Source: an uncultured Clostridia bacterium
GTDB taxonomy: Bacteria; Bacillota; Clostridia; Christensenellales; UBA1242
DNA: 37,468 bases
Direction: 5' to 3'
NCBI GenBank assembly: GCA_946484195.1
Contig: CAMLSW010000008.1
Span: forward strand, 1 to 37,468
The notes beneath the pieces were generated by a model. The model saw only the letters and a program-made list of their open reading frames with translations, was not told where the DNA came from and made no database searches. A program made the translations under genes and the position numbers. Below, piece after piece: positions 18,654-27,965 of the stretch; position 1 is the first letter of the stretch; every line of letters begins with the position of its first letter.

Positions 18654-18977
18654 GTTATGCTGTAAGCCGAGTTCTGTATTAGACAATCATCTATCTAGGC
18701 TTATTATTGCTAATAAGCTCAAGCGGTTCGTTCAGGGCGTGAGAGAACAAGCACATATTGCCCCTTTGACCTTGCATCAGGTGGAGTTTACAGAGCCTTG
18801 GTTATCTCTATCCAAGCGGTAGTCTCTTACACTACCTTTCCATCCTTACCTAATTTTTTAGGCGGTTTATTTCTGTTGCACTATTCCTAGGGTCGCCCCC
18901 GCCGACCGTTAATCGGCACCCAGTTCTCTTGATGCTCGGACTTTCCTCATCAAAATTGACGCGATTGTCTGCATAAC
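18654..18977 (-). ncRNA. rnpB: RNase P RNA (type A-like)
   Basis: Minus strand GAGGAAAGTCCGAGCATC ... GGCGACCC ... ACAGAACTCGGCTTACA; P1 formed by GTTATGC/GCATAAC at the two ends. Confidence 0.95.
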
Positions 18978-19012
18978 AAGTATATTATAACACATTCGTC
19001 TAATTTTGTCAA

Positions 19013-20380
19013 TCAACCTACTGTAAAAAGTGTTTTAACCCTATTGTTTTTCCTGTCTTGATAGAAAGCCTTAAGAATTCCATCTTGAGATATCTTAATT
19101 GCTATTCCATACCTTGAAAGTGTTGTTGCCGCGGCAAGTCTACCGCCCCCGTCACTGCCAGCTTCAATCTTTAATATTGCGCCAACTGCGATAATTGTGC
19201 CATCGCTGTCTATAACTGTTGCGCCGTCCATACTTACAAGCTCTTGTCTTAGTTTTCTGCTAAGTTCGTGGAAAGGTTTACCTGATATAATCTTTCTTAA
19301 ACACTCAACTTTGGTGCAATGTTGCTCCTCAAGAAAGGTTTGATAAGGTACATTGTAAACGGCTTCAACCGCGGAAAGCGATTGTAAGTTATAAAGCTTG
19401 CCCGCATCCTCAAGCTCTTGATTTTTCTTGATTTCAAAATACTTTTCGTCAAGTATATCGTGCGCATTGATGTGAGTAAGCGCGCCTTCTACTGCGTCCT
19501 TATTTAAGTAAACTATACAACCTCCGCTGTATGCAAAAGAGGCGTCAAGTGCTGTATAATATACACTTCTTCTTATGTCCTTTAACGAATAATTGCCTCG
19601 GTTTGATAAAAGTTGTATAACCTCTTCGTGAGAATATACATTCCAAACACCCATTCGTTTTGAAAAAAGAAGCTCTTTATTTTTAAAGATTAAAAAGTCA
19701 CCATTTTGTGTTAAAACAATGCCTATTCTCTTCTCATTACAGTATCTTGCCACCATTTCAAATTCATAAGGAGCGATACATACCATCTTCTTCACTCTAT
19801 TCATTTGAACGTAGCCAAGTAAATTTCCTTTTCTATCAAATTCAATATATGAGTCAATGCCATCAGACAAAAGCGCGAAGAAGTCTTTATTCATTATTTC
19901 GCTATATGATATTGCTTCAGGTTGGTCGGAGTTGTCTGTTGAAGTATTGATGATGATGCCTATTGCAATTTTGCGTCCCTCGTATGTTCTTGCCGCCCAC
20001 TTGCCAAGCTCATTTATAACACCAAACATTACATTTGCCGTGTCGCTATCACTAATTGACAGGCAAATAGACTTTTCGATTGCATTGTTTTGAAGGACAG
20101 AAACATAGCTTTCATCCTCTAAATTCAATTGAGAAATTTGATTTATCTCATTTAAAATTGACCTTAAAAGATTGACCTCAAACGTTTGAAATGGTTGTCC
20201 GCGTTTAAGGATAAGTCTATACTCATCCGCTTTAGAAGGCTTGATGAGAAGAGAACTTCGACTTCCAAAAGCAACCTCGCTATCACGTGATGAAGATTCC
20301 TCTTCTCCTTCGATAAAAGAGCCAGTGAACAATGGTAAAATCAATTTGTTTACTACTTTATAAAATTCTGTCTTTTCCAT
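19013..20380 (-). CDS. DisA_N/DAC-like domain protein with degenerate RHR motif
   Basis: C-terminal half: LDASFAYSGGCIVYL ... MDGATVIDSDGTIIAVGAILKIEAGSDGGGRLAAATTLSRYGIAIKISQDGILKAFYQD; DGA motif retained, GRLAA in place of RHRAA. Confidence 0.7.
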   Translation of the reverse strand: MEKTEFYKVVNKLILPLFTGSFIEGEEESSSRDSEVAFGSRSSLLIKPSKADEYRLILKRGQPFQTFEVNLLRSILNEINQISQLNLEDESYVSVLQNNAIEKSICLSISDSDTANVMFGVINELGKWAARTYEGRKIAIGIIINTSTDNSDQPEAISYSEIMNKDFFALLSDGIDSYIEFDRKGNLLGYVQMNRVKKMVCIAPYEFEMVARYCNEKRIGIVLTQNGDFLIFKNKELLFSKRMGVWNVYSHEEVIQLLSNRGNYSLKDIRRSVYYTALDASFAYSGGCIVYLNKDAVEGALTHINAHDILDEKYFEIKKNQELEDAGKLYNLQSLSAVEAVYNVPYQTFLEEQHCTKVECLRKIISGKPFHELSRKLRQELVSMDGATVIDSDGTIIAVGAILKIEAGSDGGGRLAAATTLSRYGIAIKISQDGILKAFYQDRKNNRVKTLFTVG

Positions 20381-20526
20381 TCACTGCCTCCTATAATTAA
20401 TAAATTTAATAAATAAAATATTTTTTAATATTAAAAATTGTTTTTATATTTTTTGTCATATATTAAAAATCTATAAAATAATAAAAATCACTAATTTTTA
20501 TAGATTATAAGCCCTTCTTTTTTATT

Positions 20527-20554
20527 AGTATATAATATTTTTTTAAATTGGCAA
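20527..20554 (-). promoter_or_regulatory. Putative promoter of the DAC-like gene (TTGCCA-16-TATACT)
   Basis: Minus-strand motif giving an approx. 140-nt leader. Confidence 0.5.
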
Positions 20555-20582
20555 GAACTTTTTTAAAATTTTTTTAATTTTT

Positions 20583-21314
20583 TTAAAAATTTTCAGTTAT
20601 TTTTTCATTTTCGTCATTATTTTTAGTTAAATTTTTCTGTAAAATCTTTATTACCTTAGATTCAATACGTGAAATATATGACCTTGAAATATTAAAAATT
20701 TCTGCAACCTCTTTTTGCGTCTTTATGTCATAGCCACAAATGCCATATCTATATTTTATAATCTCTTGTTCCATTGGCGAAAGACATTTTTCCATTGCGC
20801 GCTCTACATCTTGCATTAGACAACCAACTTCCACTTGATGAAAAACATCATCCTCTGTCTCGGCTGGTATGAGATTTGCAAGTTCCATTTCGTCGCTATC
20901 GGCCTTAGGTGAAAGCATTGCATTTAAAGAAACAATATCTTTATGTTTTTTATTTGCACGTATAAGCATTAATATTTCATTTTCAATGCAACGCGAGGCA
21001 TAAGTTGATAAAAGCACACCTTTTGAATTATCAAAACTATCTACTGCCTTTATTAAACCTATTGTACCGACAGATATCAAGTCGTCAGCCTCAAGAGAGT
21101 TATTGTACTTTTTTACAATGTGTGCAACAAGCCTTAAATTATGATTTATCAAAGTTTCTCTTGCCTTTTTGTCACCCTCTTGTAACTTTTTTATACATTC
21201 AGCCTCTTCCTCTTTGCTTAATGGTTTTGGAAAACCCTGTATAGTACTTACAAAAGACGTGAAACAGCAAATCTTACTAACAAATTTAGCAAAACTTTCA
21301 TAAATCATACACAC
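20583..21314 (-). CDS. sigK: Sporulation sigma factor SigK, uninterrupted, with pro-sequence
   Basis: FPKPLSKEEEAECIKKLQEGDKKARETLINHNLRLVAHIVKKY...DDLISVGTIGLIKAVDSF...ASRCIENEILM...SRSYISRIESKVIK. Confidence 0.93.
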   Translation of the reverse strand: MCMIYESFAKFVSKICCFTSFVSTIQGFPKPLSKEEEAECIKKLQEGDKKARETLINHNLRLVAHIVKKYNNSLEADDLISVGTIGLIKAVDSFDNSKGVLLSTYASRCIENEILMLIRANKKHKDIVSLNAMLSPKADSDEMELANLIPAETEDDVFHQVEVGCLMQDVERAMEKCLSPMEQEIIKYRYGICGYDIKTQKEVAEIFNISRSYISRIESKVIKILQKNLTKNNDENEKITENF

Positions 21315-21420
21315 CGCCCTTTAAAGTGATAACTATCACAATAATATTTGTATATGTTGAAAGTTGTCGAAATTTGCTTGTCTAGTCAAAATAATCGCAT
21401 AATAGATAATTTTGTTACAT

Positions 21421-21452
21421 AAAAAAACTATGGAATTTTTCCATAGTTTTTA
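21421..21452 (-). terminator. Terminator downstream of the 21466-22122 gene
   Basis: AAAAACTATGGAAAAATTCCATAGTTTTTTT. Confidence 0.85.
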
Positions 21453-21465
21453 GCATTTTAAATTG

Positions 21466-22122
21466 TTATTCATTTTCTGCTTCTGTCAATTCTCTTTCGT
21501 AATCAGCATTTTCTTTCTCTATTTTTTCTAATTCTTTCATTTGTCTTTCAGATATATTTTCGCCACGAACAGCCCTATAAAACTCAGGTCCACGTTTAGA
21601 GAAAGATAAAACTATGCTTAGAGTTATTCCATAAGATGTGCCAGAATGGTTTTCATCATCTAGTATTTTATTTGCCTCTTCAATTGTCCCGCCATTATCT
21701 AGGCATTCCATTATATCAAGAGCATTTTCAAGATCATTGCCGTGATACAAATCGTGCGCACGAACATCAACGCAATACTTCCACATTTCTTCTTGCTGTG
21801 GATAAATAAACTTTTTACCGCGTTCTATCCATTCAGGTATTTTTTCTTCAGCTTTTTTCTCTTCGGCAGCTCTTTTTTCTTCCATTTCCTTATGTAATCT
21901 AGCTTGTCTTACTTCAAAGTCCTTTTTTGACATTCCTACGACTTTTTGATAACAAGAGTCTACATCGTCAAGCATTGAATAAAGTTTATGACCGTTAAAT
22001 TCATAATAAACGTTTTTCTTCTGAGCCTTATAATCACCTAATAATTTTACTACATCATCAAGATCATACACGCTATAACTCTCTACTTTTACAGCATTTT
22101 CCATTATTTTTTTAGAATTCAT
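21466..22122 (-). CDS. Hypothetical protein, charged/coiled-coil centre
   Basis: ORF start adjusted to MNSKKIMENAV: AAAAGGAGAGAAAT-ATG, and the promoter lies inside the longer ORF. Confidence 0.75.
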   Translation of the reverse strand: MNSKKIMENAVKVESYSVYDLDDVVKLLGDYKAQKKNVYYEFNGHKLYSMLDDVDSCYQKVVGMSKKDFEVRQARLHKEMEEKRAAEEKKAEEKIPEWIERGKKFIYPQQEEMWKYCVDVRAHDLYHGNDLENALDIMECLDNGGTIEEANKILDDENHSGTSYGITLSIVLSFSKRGPEFYRAVRGENISERQMKELEKIEKENADYERELTEAENE

Positions 22123-22146
22123 ATTTCTCTCCTTTTGTATGAGTCT

Positions 22147-22175
22147 ATTATAACATATAAAACTTAATAAGTCAA
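22147..22175 (-). promoter_or_regulatory. Promoter TTGACT-17-TATAAT
   Basis: TTGACT at 22170-22175 and TATAAT at 22147-22152 on the minus strand. Confidence 0.85.
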
Positions 22176-22246
22176 GTATAGTTTCAAAAAAATATGCAAT
22201 TAATAATTTAATCACATTAAGAAACTAAAAGCAATGACAAATATGT

Positions 22247-22516
22247 TTAGCCCTTAAGCCCCTGAGCTTGACGTGGCATATTCTCTACGACTATATCGTA
22301 AATCTCACCAAGTGATGCGCAATATTCAAGCACTTTCCAAGGCGTGTTTGTATGAAAATGAAGTTTTAAAAGCTCTTCGTCGCCAACTACTAAAAGGCAA
22401 TCGCCTTCTATGTTCTTTGTAATATAGTCTCTTACCTTGTCATCAGATAAGTCTTTGCCTTCAAGCAAAAGTTGAGTATCAAATTTGTAATTGATTTCTT
22501 CAAATTCTTCGTCCAT
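22247..22516 (-). CDS. Stand-alone homologue of the FakA/YloV (DAK2-fusion) post-kinase domain
   Basis: YKFDTQLLLEG...GDCLLVVGDEELLKLHFHTNTPWKVLEYCASLGEIYDIVVENMPRQ matches the FakA GDSLVVVGDDELVKVHVHT..PG.VLEYA...G.L..I.IENMREQ pattern. Confidence 0.75.
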   Translation of the reverse strand: MDEEFEEINYKFDTQLLLEGKDLSDDKVRDYITKNIEGDCLLVVGDEELLKLHFHTNTPWKVLEYCASLGEIYDIVVENMPRQAQGLKG

Positions 22517-22534
22517 TTTAAACTCCTTTTATTA

Positions 22535-23431
22535 TTAAAATAGATTATCAATAAATTCGTTATAGTCAAACAATTCAAGGTCATCAACACCTTCACCTAC
22601 ACCGACAAACACAACAGGAAGATGATAATCTTTTTCAATCGCTATTACCACTCCACCCTTTGCAGTACCGTCCAGTTTTGTAAGTATTATGCCATCAATA
22701 TGAACAAACTCATTAAAGGCATTTATTTGATTGAGAGCATTTTGCCCAGTAGTTGCATCAAGCACAATAAAATTATACTTATGAGCTTCCGGATACTCGC
22801 GATTGATAACCTTATCTATTTTCTTAAGCTCTTCCATAAGGTTGGTTTTCGTATGAAGTCTACCTGCAGTGTCGACCAAAAGTACATCCGTTCCTTTTGC
22901 CTTTGCACTTGATATGCCGTCATATACAACAGCTGCTGCGTCCGCGCCTTCTGCGTGCTTGATTATTCTCGTCTTTGTTCGATCTGCCCACTGAGAAAGC
23001 TGGTCAGAGGCTGCCGCTCTAAAGGTATCACCAGCAACCAAAGTGACTTCTCTCTTCTGGTTTTTAAAGTATTTTGAAAGTTTGCCTATCGTCGTAGTTT
23101 TGCCTACGCCATTAACACCTATAATTGTGATGATGGCAGGATACTCAAGTTTTATCTCTTGCAACGCAGCAAACTCATCTTTCAAAATCTTCTTCAACTC
23201 ATTTTTAACATCTTCAGCTGTTCTTATCTTATTCTTTCTTGCCTCAAGTCTTAGCGAGTCAACAATATCCATACTTGTTCTAACGCCAATATCGCAAGAG
23301 ATTAAGATGTCAGTAAGCTCGTCATAAAAATCATCATCAAGTTCGCCGTGACTTAAAAGAGCATCTATCTTTCTAGCTAGTGCCTCGCGTGTTTTCTTAA
23401 GTGCGTTGCCAATTTTTTTAAATAAGCCCAT
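22535..23431 (-). CDS. ftsY: Signal recognition particle receptor FtsY
   Basis: GVNGVGKTTTIGKLSKYF, DTFRAAASDQLSQWADR, DTAGRLHTKTNLMEEL, TKLDGTAKGG. Confidence 0.97.
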   Translation of the reverse strand: MGLFKKIGNALKKTREALARKIDALLSHGELDDDFYDELTDILISCDIGVRTSMDIVDSLRLEARKNKIRTAEDVKNELKKILKDEFAALQEIKLEYPAIITIIGVNGVGKTTTIGKLSKYFKNQKREVTLVAGDTFRAAASDQLSQWADRTKTRIIKHAEGADAAAVVYDGISSAKAKGTDVLLVDTAGRLHTKTNLMEELKKIDKVINREYPEAHKYNFIVLDATTGQNALNQINAFNEFVHIDGIILTKLDGTAKGGVVIAIEKDYHLPVVFVGVGEGVDDLELFDYNEFIDNLF

Positions 23432-23432
23432 T

Positions 23433-26400
23433 CTAACCCTCCTGTGCGTGCTTAATTGCGTCTGATAGTAGTACTGACACTATCTTAGATACGCCTTTTT
23501 CTTCCATTGTGACGCCATATAATGCATTAGCATATTCCATTGTCGGCTTTTTATGTGTAATAAGAATAAATTGGGTGTCAGTTGAAAGCTTTTTAAGATA
23601 TTTATCTACAATTTCAACATTAGAGTCGTCAAGTGCAGCCTCTACCTCGTCAAATAGACAGAATGGAAGAGGTTTTATTCTTAAAATTGCAAATATCACA
23701 GCCATAGCAGTCAAGGACTTTTCTCCACCTGAAAGTAAGGTCATATTTTGAATTTTCTTGCCAGGTGGCTGAGCAAATATCTCAACGCCAGACTCAAGTG
23801 GGTCATTTTCGTCTGAGAGAGCAAGTTTTGCAGTGCCACCGCCAAAAAGCTCTCTAAATGTGAGTTTGAAGCTTTCATTTATCCTATTAAGCTCATTATT
23901 AAACTTTTCAATCATTATGCCTGAAAGGTCTTTAATAATCTTGTTAAGGTCATCTTGTGCTTTCTCAAGGTCCATAGCCTGACTATTTAGGTCGTCATAT
24001 CTATCAAGCAGTGTCTTACAGTCCTCAATAGCATTTACATTGACATAGCCAAGTGCATTTATGTCCTTTTTGAGCTTACCTATCTCTGGCATTGCAACTT
24101 CAATATCAAAGTCAGCCCGTCTTAAATCAAGGCAAGTGCTATACGAGAGTGAATACTCTTCATATATTCTCTCTTGCATCTGCTCAAGTTCGGTGTCAAC
24201 CTTTGACAAGTTCATCTCTTCCCTGAATTTTTTGTCTCGTAAGTTAGACAAATCATCCATAAGAGCCGACTTATTGTTGTCGAGTTCTTTAATCTTATCA
24301 GAAAGTCTTGCTTTATCTTCCTCAACACTTGCCCTCTTCTTGATTTGCTCTTCAAGCTCAACCTTTTTAGCTGAGGATGGTGCTGATGCTAATTTTTGTT
24401 TAATCATCTCCTCGCAAGAGTTGATAAACTCTATATTTTTATTTAACTGCTCATCTATATTTACTAAATTAACATTATACCTACCAAGGTCATTATCAAG
24501 TCTTTCTATGTCAGTTTTAACTGAATTAATCTTGGTTTTTGTCTCGGCAATTTCAACCTTTACAGTTAAAATATTATTGTTGATTTTGTCGCGCTCAGCC
24601 CTAAGTTTTTCAAATTTCTCTTTCTTTTCTCTTATAAGCTCGTCCGCATCGACTTTATTGCCAGAAAGAGCACTCTCAATTTTTTCTGATTTGACAAGCT
24701 CTTCGCTAATAAGCTTTAACTTATTCTTAACGGTTGTAGCCTCCATCTCGGCGACCTTATAGTTATCTTCAGCCTCTTCCACCGTCGCCTTAACGCTGTT
24801 AAGTTTTTCTTTATCTGAAGCAATCTCAATTTCAAGGTTATTCTTCTTTGACGAGAGCTCGTCAAGTTCCTTCTTTTGAGAGGTAAATTTTTCGCTATCT
24901 AAAGCAATTTCTTTATTAATTTCTTCCACTCTCTTTTCAAGTTTAATTATCTCTATGCCAAGAGTTTCTATCTCACGCTCGCGCCCAATCAAGTTTGACG
25001 ATTCTGCTTTTTTGCTACCGCCTGTCAGTGACCCTTGCGGATTTACAACATCACCATCAAGAGTTACTATTCTAAAGGCGTATCCACTTGATTTTGCCAA
25101 AGTTACAGCAGTGTTAAGATTATCTACAATTACAGTATTGCCAAGCAAGTTGCTAACAACATTGTCAATATCTCTATTATAGTCAACAAGCGAGCTTGCA
25201 AGCCCAAAACACCCTTGTTTGCCAGCAATAAGCCTTTCGTCAAAAGCCCTTCTTTTCATTGAGGTTATAGGCAAAAATGTGGCACGACCAAAAGAGTTAT
25301 CCTTTAAAAATTTAATTAATTCTTTTGCACCATCTTCGTTATAGGTTACTATATTTTGAACGGCGCCACCGAGTGCAACCTCAATTGCAGTTTCAAATTT
25401 TTCTGGAACTTTAATTAAGGACGCCACAACACCAACGATATTTCGTTTTATGAAAGTGTTTTTCTCGCTTTCTCTAAGTAGTTTTTTGACAGCATAAGAG
25501 TAGCCTTCATACTCATTTTGCAAATCAGTTAAAAGTTTCTTTCTGTTTTCGTAAACTTTGATTTGTGTGTTGATGTTTGCCTTCTCGTTTTCAAGCTCTT
25601 TAATCTTTCGCTCTAAAAGATAACTGCCACTTGCAATAGAGTCTTGCTCTTGTTTAATTTTGCTGAGTGATTGCTCCTTAGTCTCAAGCAAACTTTGACT
25701 TTCTGACAAGATTTTCTTATTCTCTTCGCTCTTATTTGAAAGATTTGCAAGGTCCTCATTTAAATTATTTAAGCTTGTGCTAAGTAATTCTTTCTCGGCA
25801 AGCAATCTTGAAAGTGAACTTTTAATATCACTAAGTGAGCCAAGGGTTTCAATGATTTTTTGTTGTCCTTGCCCTGCCTCGTCCTCACTTAAAGCAAGCT
25901 CATTTGCTATAGCAGAATAATTTTCAGACAATTCGTCAAACGACTTCTCAAGTGCCTCTAAATCGGCATTTAAGGAGCTTAACTCTTGTGTCTTCTTCTC
26001 CTTCTCCTCCTGACAAACCTCAATAGCAGTTTGCGTATTTGATTTGTCTAGATTGAGCCTATCGTTTTCTTTGTATGTATAGTTAATTCGCTCTCTTGCA
26101 AGTTTTGTTTCGCTCTCCTGCTTTTCAAGATTGATGGTAAGCTCTAAAATTTTGTCATTAAGAGCAGACAAGGTCTTGTCAAAATTTGTCAAATCAAACA
26201 TTGCTTTGTCGTAGTTTTCGTTTGCACTGTCAAGGTCGCCCTGTCTCATATCAATCTGCTTATTTAAAGCGTCAAGTTTTAGATTGATTTTCTCTTTAAC
26301 GTCATTCGCATTCTCGTATTGATAAATGTATGCGTTGACTTCAAGGTCCTTCAATCTGCCTTTATATTCAAGGTATTTTTTTGCGTTTTCTGCCTGTTTC

Positions 26401-27017
26401 TTTAAAGGTCCCATCTGCCTTTCAATTTCAGACAAAATGTCCTTAACTCTAGTAAGGTTATCGGTGGTACGTTCAAGCTTTCTCTCCGCCTCTTTCTTGT
26501 CGTTTTTATATTTAGATATACCTGCAGCGTCCTCAAACATTGCCCTTCTATTTTCTGGTTTTGCATCGACAAGTTCAGTCACCTTACCTTGACTTACAAC
26601 AGAATATCCATTCTTACCAAGCCCGCTATTGTAAAGAAGATTTGTGATATCCCTAAGGTGGCAAGTGTTTCTATTGATTAAATACTCGCTCTCGCCCGAG
26701 CGATACAATTTTCTTGTGATTGCAAGCTCATCATAATCAAAATTAAAAAATCTAGTACTATTATCAAAGGTTAAAGTAACTTCACAATAAGACAAACTTT
26801 TTCTTTTTTCTGTACCATTAAAAATGACGTCTTGCATACTGTCACCACGAAGAGTTTTAGGACTTTGCTCACCTAAAACCCAACGTATAGCATCTGAAAC
26901 ATTGCTTTTACCACAGCCATTTGGTCCAACAATTGCTGTAAAATTATCATTAAATTCAATAGTGGTTCGGTCTGCAAATGACTTAAACCCCACCATCTCT
27001 ATCTTTTTGAATATCAT
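23433..27017 (-). CDS. smc: Chromosome segregation protein SMC
   Basis: GFKSFADRTTIEF, GPNGCGKSNVSDAIRWVLGEQSPKTLRG, hinge, LLSGGEKSLTAMAVIFAI, DEVEAALDD. Confidence 0.98.
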   Translation of the reverse strand: MIFKKIEMVGFKSFADRTTIEFNDNFTAIVGPNGCGKSNVSDAIRWVLGEQSPKTLRGDSMQDVIFNGTEKRKSLSYCEVTLTFDNSTRFFNFDYDELAITRKLYRSGESEYLINRNTCHLRDITNLLYNSGLGKNGYSVVSQGKVTELVDAKPENRRAMFEDAAGISKYKNDKKEAERKLERTTDNLTRVKDILSEIERQMGPLKKQAENAKKYLEYKGRLKDLEVNAYIYQYENANDVKEKINLKLDALNKQIDMRQGDLDSANENYDKAMFDLTNFDKTLSALNDKILELTINLEKQESETKLARERINYTYKENDRLNLDKSNTQTAIEVCQEEKEKKTQELSSLNADLEALEKSFDELSENYSAIANELALSEDEAGQGQQKIIETLGSLSDIKSSLSRLLAEKELLSTSLNNLNEDLANLSNKSEENKKILSESQSLLETKEQSLSKIKQEQDSIASGSYLLERKIKELENEKANINTQIKVYENRKKLLTDLQNEYEGYSYAVKKLLRESEKNTFIKRNIVGVVASLIKVPEKFETAIEVALGGAVQNIVTYNEDGAKELIKFLKDNSFGRATFLPITSMKRRAFDERLIAGKQGCFGLASSLVDYNRDIDNVVSNLLGNTVIVDNLNTAVTLAKSSGYAFRIVTLDGDVVNPQGSLTGGSKKAESSNLIGREREIETLGIEIIKLEKRVEEINKEIALDSEKFTSQKKELDELSSKKNNLEIEIASDKEKLNSVKATVEEAEDNYKVAEMEATTVKNKLKLISEELVKSEKIESALSGNKVDADELIREKKEKFEKLRAERDKINNNILTVKVEIAETKTKINSVKTDIERLDNDLGRYNVNLVNIDEQLNKNIEFINSCEEMIKQKLASAPSSAKKVELEEQIKKRASVEEDKARLSDKIKELDNNKSALMDDLSNLRDKKFREEMNLSKVDTELEQMQERIYEEYSLSYSTCLDLRRADFDIEVAMPEIGKLKKDINALGYVNVNAIEDCKTLLDRYDDLNSQAMDLEKAQDDLNKIIKDLSGIMIEKFNNELNRINESFKLTFRELFGGGTAKLALSDENDPLESGVEIFAQPPGKKIQNMTLLSGGEKSLTAMAVIFAILRIKPLPFCLFDEVEAALDDSNVEIVDKYLKKLSTDTQFILITHKKPTMEYANALYGVTMEEKGVSKIVSVLLSDAIKHAQEG

Positions 27018-27182
27018 AAAATCCCCTTTAACGCAATAGGTTATATACTAAAACTAAACATAGTATAGCAAATATTCTTACTTTTTCAAAATGTTTTGCT
27101 ATTAAATAAACATAGGAAATTAAACAAATTTAGAGAAGTTTAACCGCAATTACATTTATATTTTTAATATCATACCCGAAAA

Positions 27183-27824
27183 TTATTTGTCAATCAAAAA
27201 CAATTTATCAATAGCCTTTTTAGCAGCAGATTGCTCGGCTTCTATTTTGCTCTTCCCTGCGCCTGAAGATATTTTATCTTCGTCCATATAAAAACTTGAA
27301 ATAAAACCATCGTTTGTAGGCTCGGTCACATACTGCATCTTGCATTTAAAATTACCTTGCACAAGCTCTTGCAATTTTGATTTATAATTATCATCAACTA
27401 TGTTTTTATAATTTTTTAGGTCAAAATGCTTTTCTATAAATTTATTTACCTCTTTTAATCCGTTTTCGCCAGCGTCAATATAAATCGCACCTATCAACGC
27501 CTCAACAATGTCGCCCTTTACCGCCTTTGAGATTGCACCTTGATAGCTCTTTCCCAAAATAACATCCTTTTCAATGTCGAGTTTATCGAATATGGTTGCT
27601 AGATAGTTTTCTGACACATAATGACTTCTAAGCACCGTCAATTTACCCTCATCGTCACTGCAGTTTTTAAAAAAATATTCACCTACAACAAAATCTAAGA
27701 TGCTATCTCCTAAAAACTCGAGCCTTTCATAATTTAGTTCAGATTTTGAGGAGTGAGTTAAGGCTCTTTTTAATATGCTGTCATCTTTAAATCTATATCC
27801 TATTTTCATAACTTCTCCCATCAT
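27183..27824 (-). CDS. rnc: Ribonuclease III
   Basis: ALTHSSKSELNYERLEFLGDSILDFVVGEYFF; C-terminal dsRBD. Confidence 0.96.
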   Translation of the reverse strand: MMGEVMKIGYRFKDDSILKRALTHSSKSELNYERLEFLGDSILDFVVGEYFFKNCSDDEGKLTVLRSHYVSENYLATIFDKLDIEKDVILGKSYQGAISKAVKGDIVEALIGAIYIDAGENGLKEVNKFIEKHFDLKNYKNIVDDNYKSKLQELVQGNFKCKMQYVTEPTNDGFISSFYMDEDKISSGAGKSKIEAEQSAAKKAIDKLFLIDK

Positions 27825-27965
27825 TTTAAAATAACATAAACAAATTGCTAATATAAATCAATAAAAATTTTCTTTGAATAATCCTTATTAAAAAATGTAT
27901 ATATCCTAGATTTTTTCTTGCTAATAGAAAACACAAACATATAAAAATCTTTATATATCAAAATA

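Noticed and set aside
20583-21314. skin-like element interrupting sigK
   Set aside because: sigK is one continuous frame with pro-sequence and both DNA-binding regions intact.
24061-24762. 233-aa plus-strand ORF inside smc (and other plus-strand ORFs at 23509, 24955, 26326, 26824)
   Set aside because: Antisense to a clearly conserved SMC coding sequence; Leu/Ser-rich composition typical of antisense coiled-coil frames.
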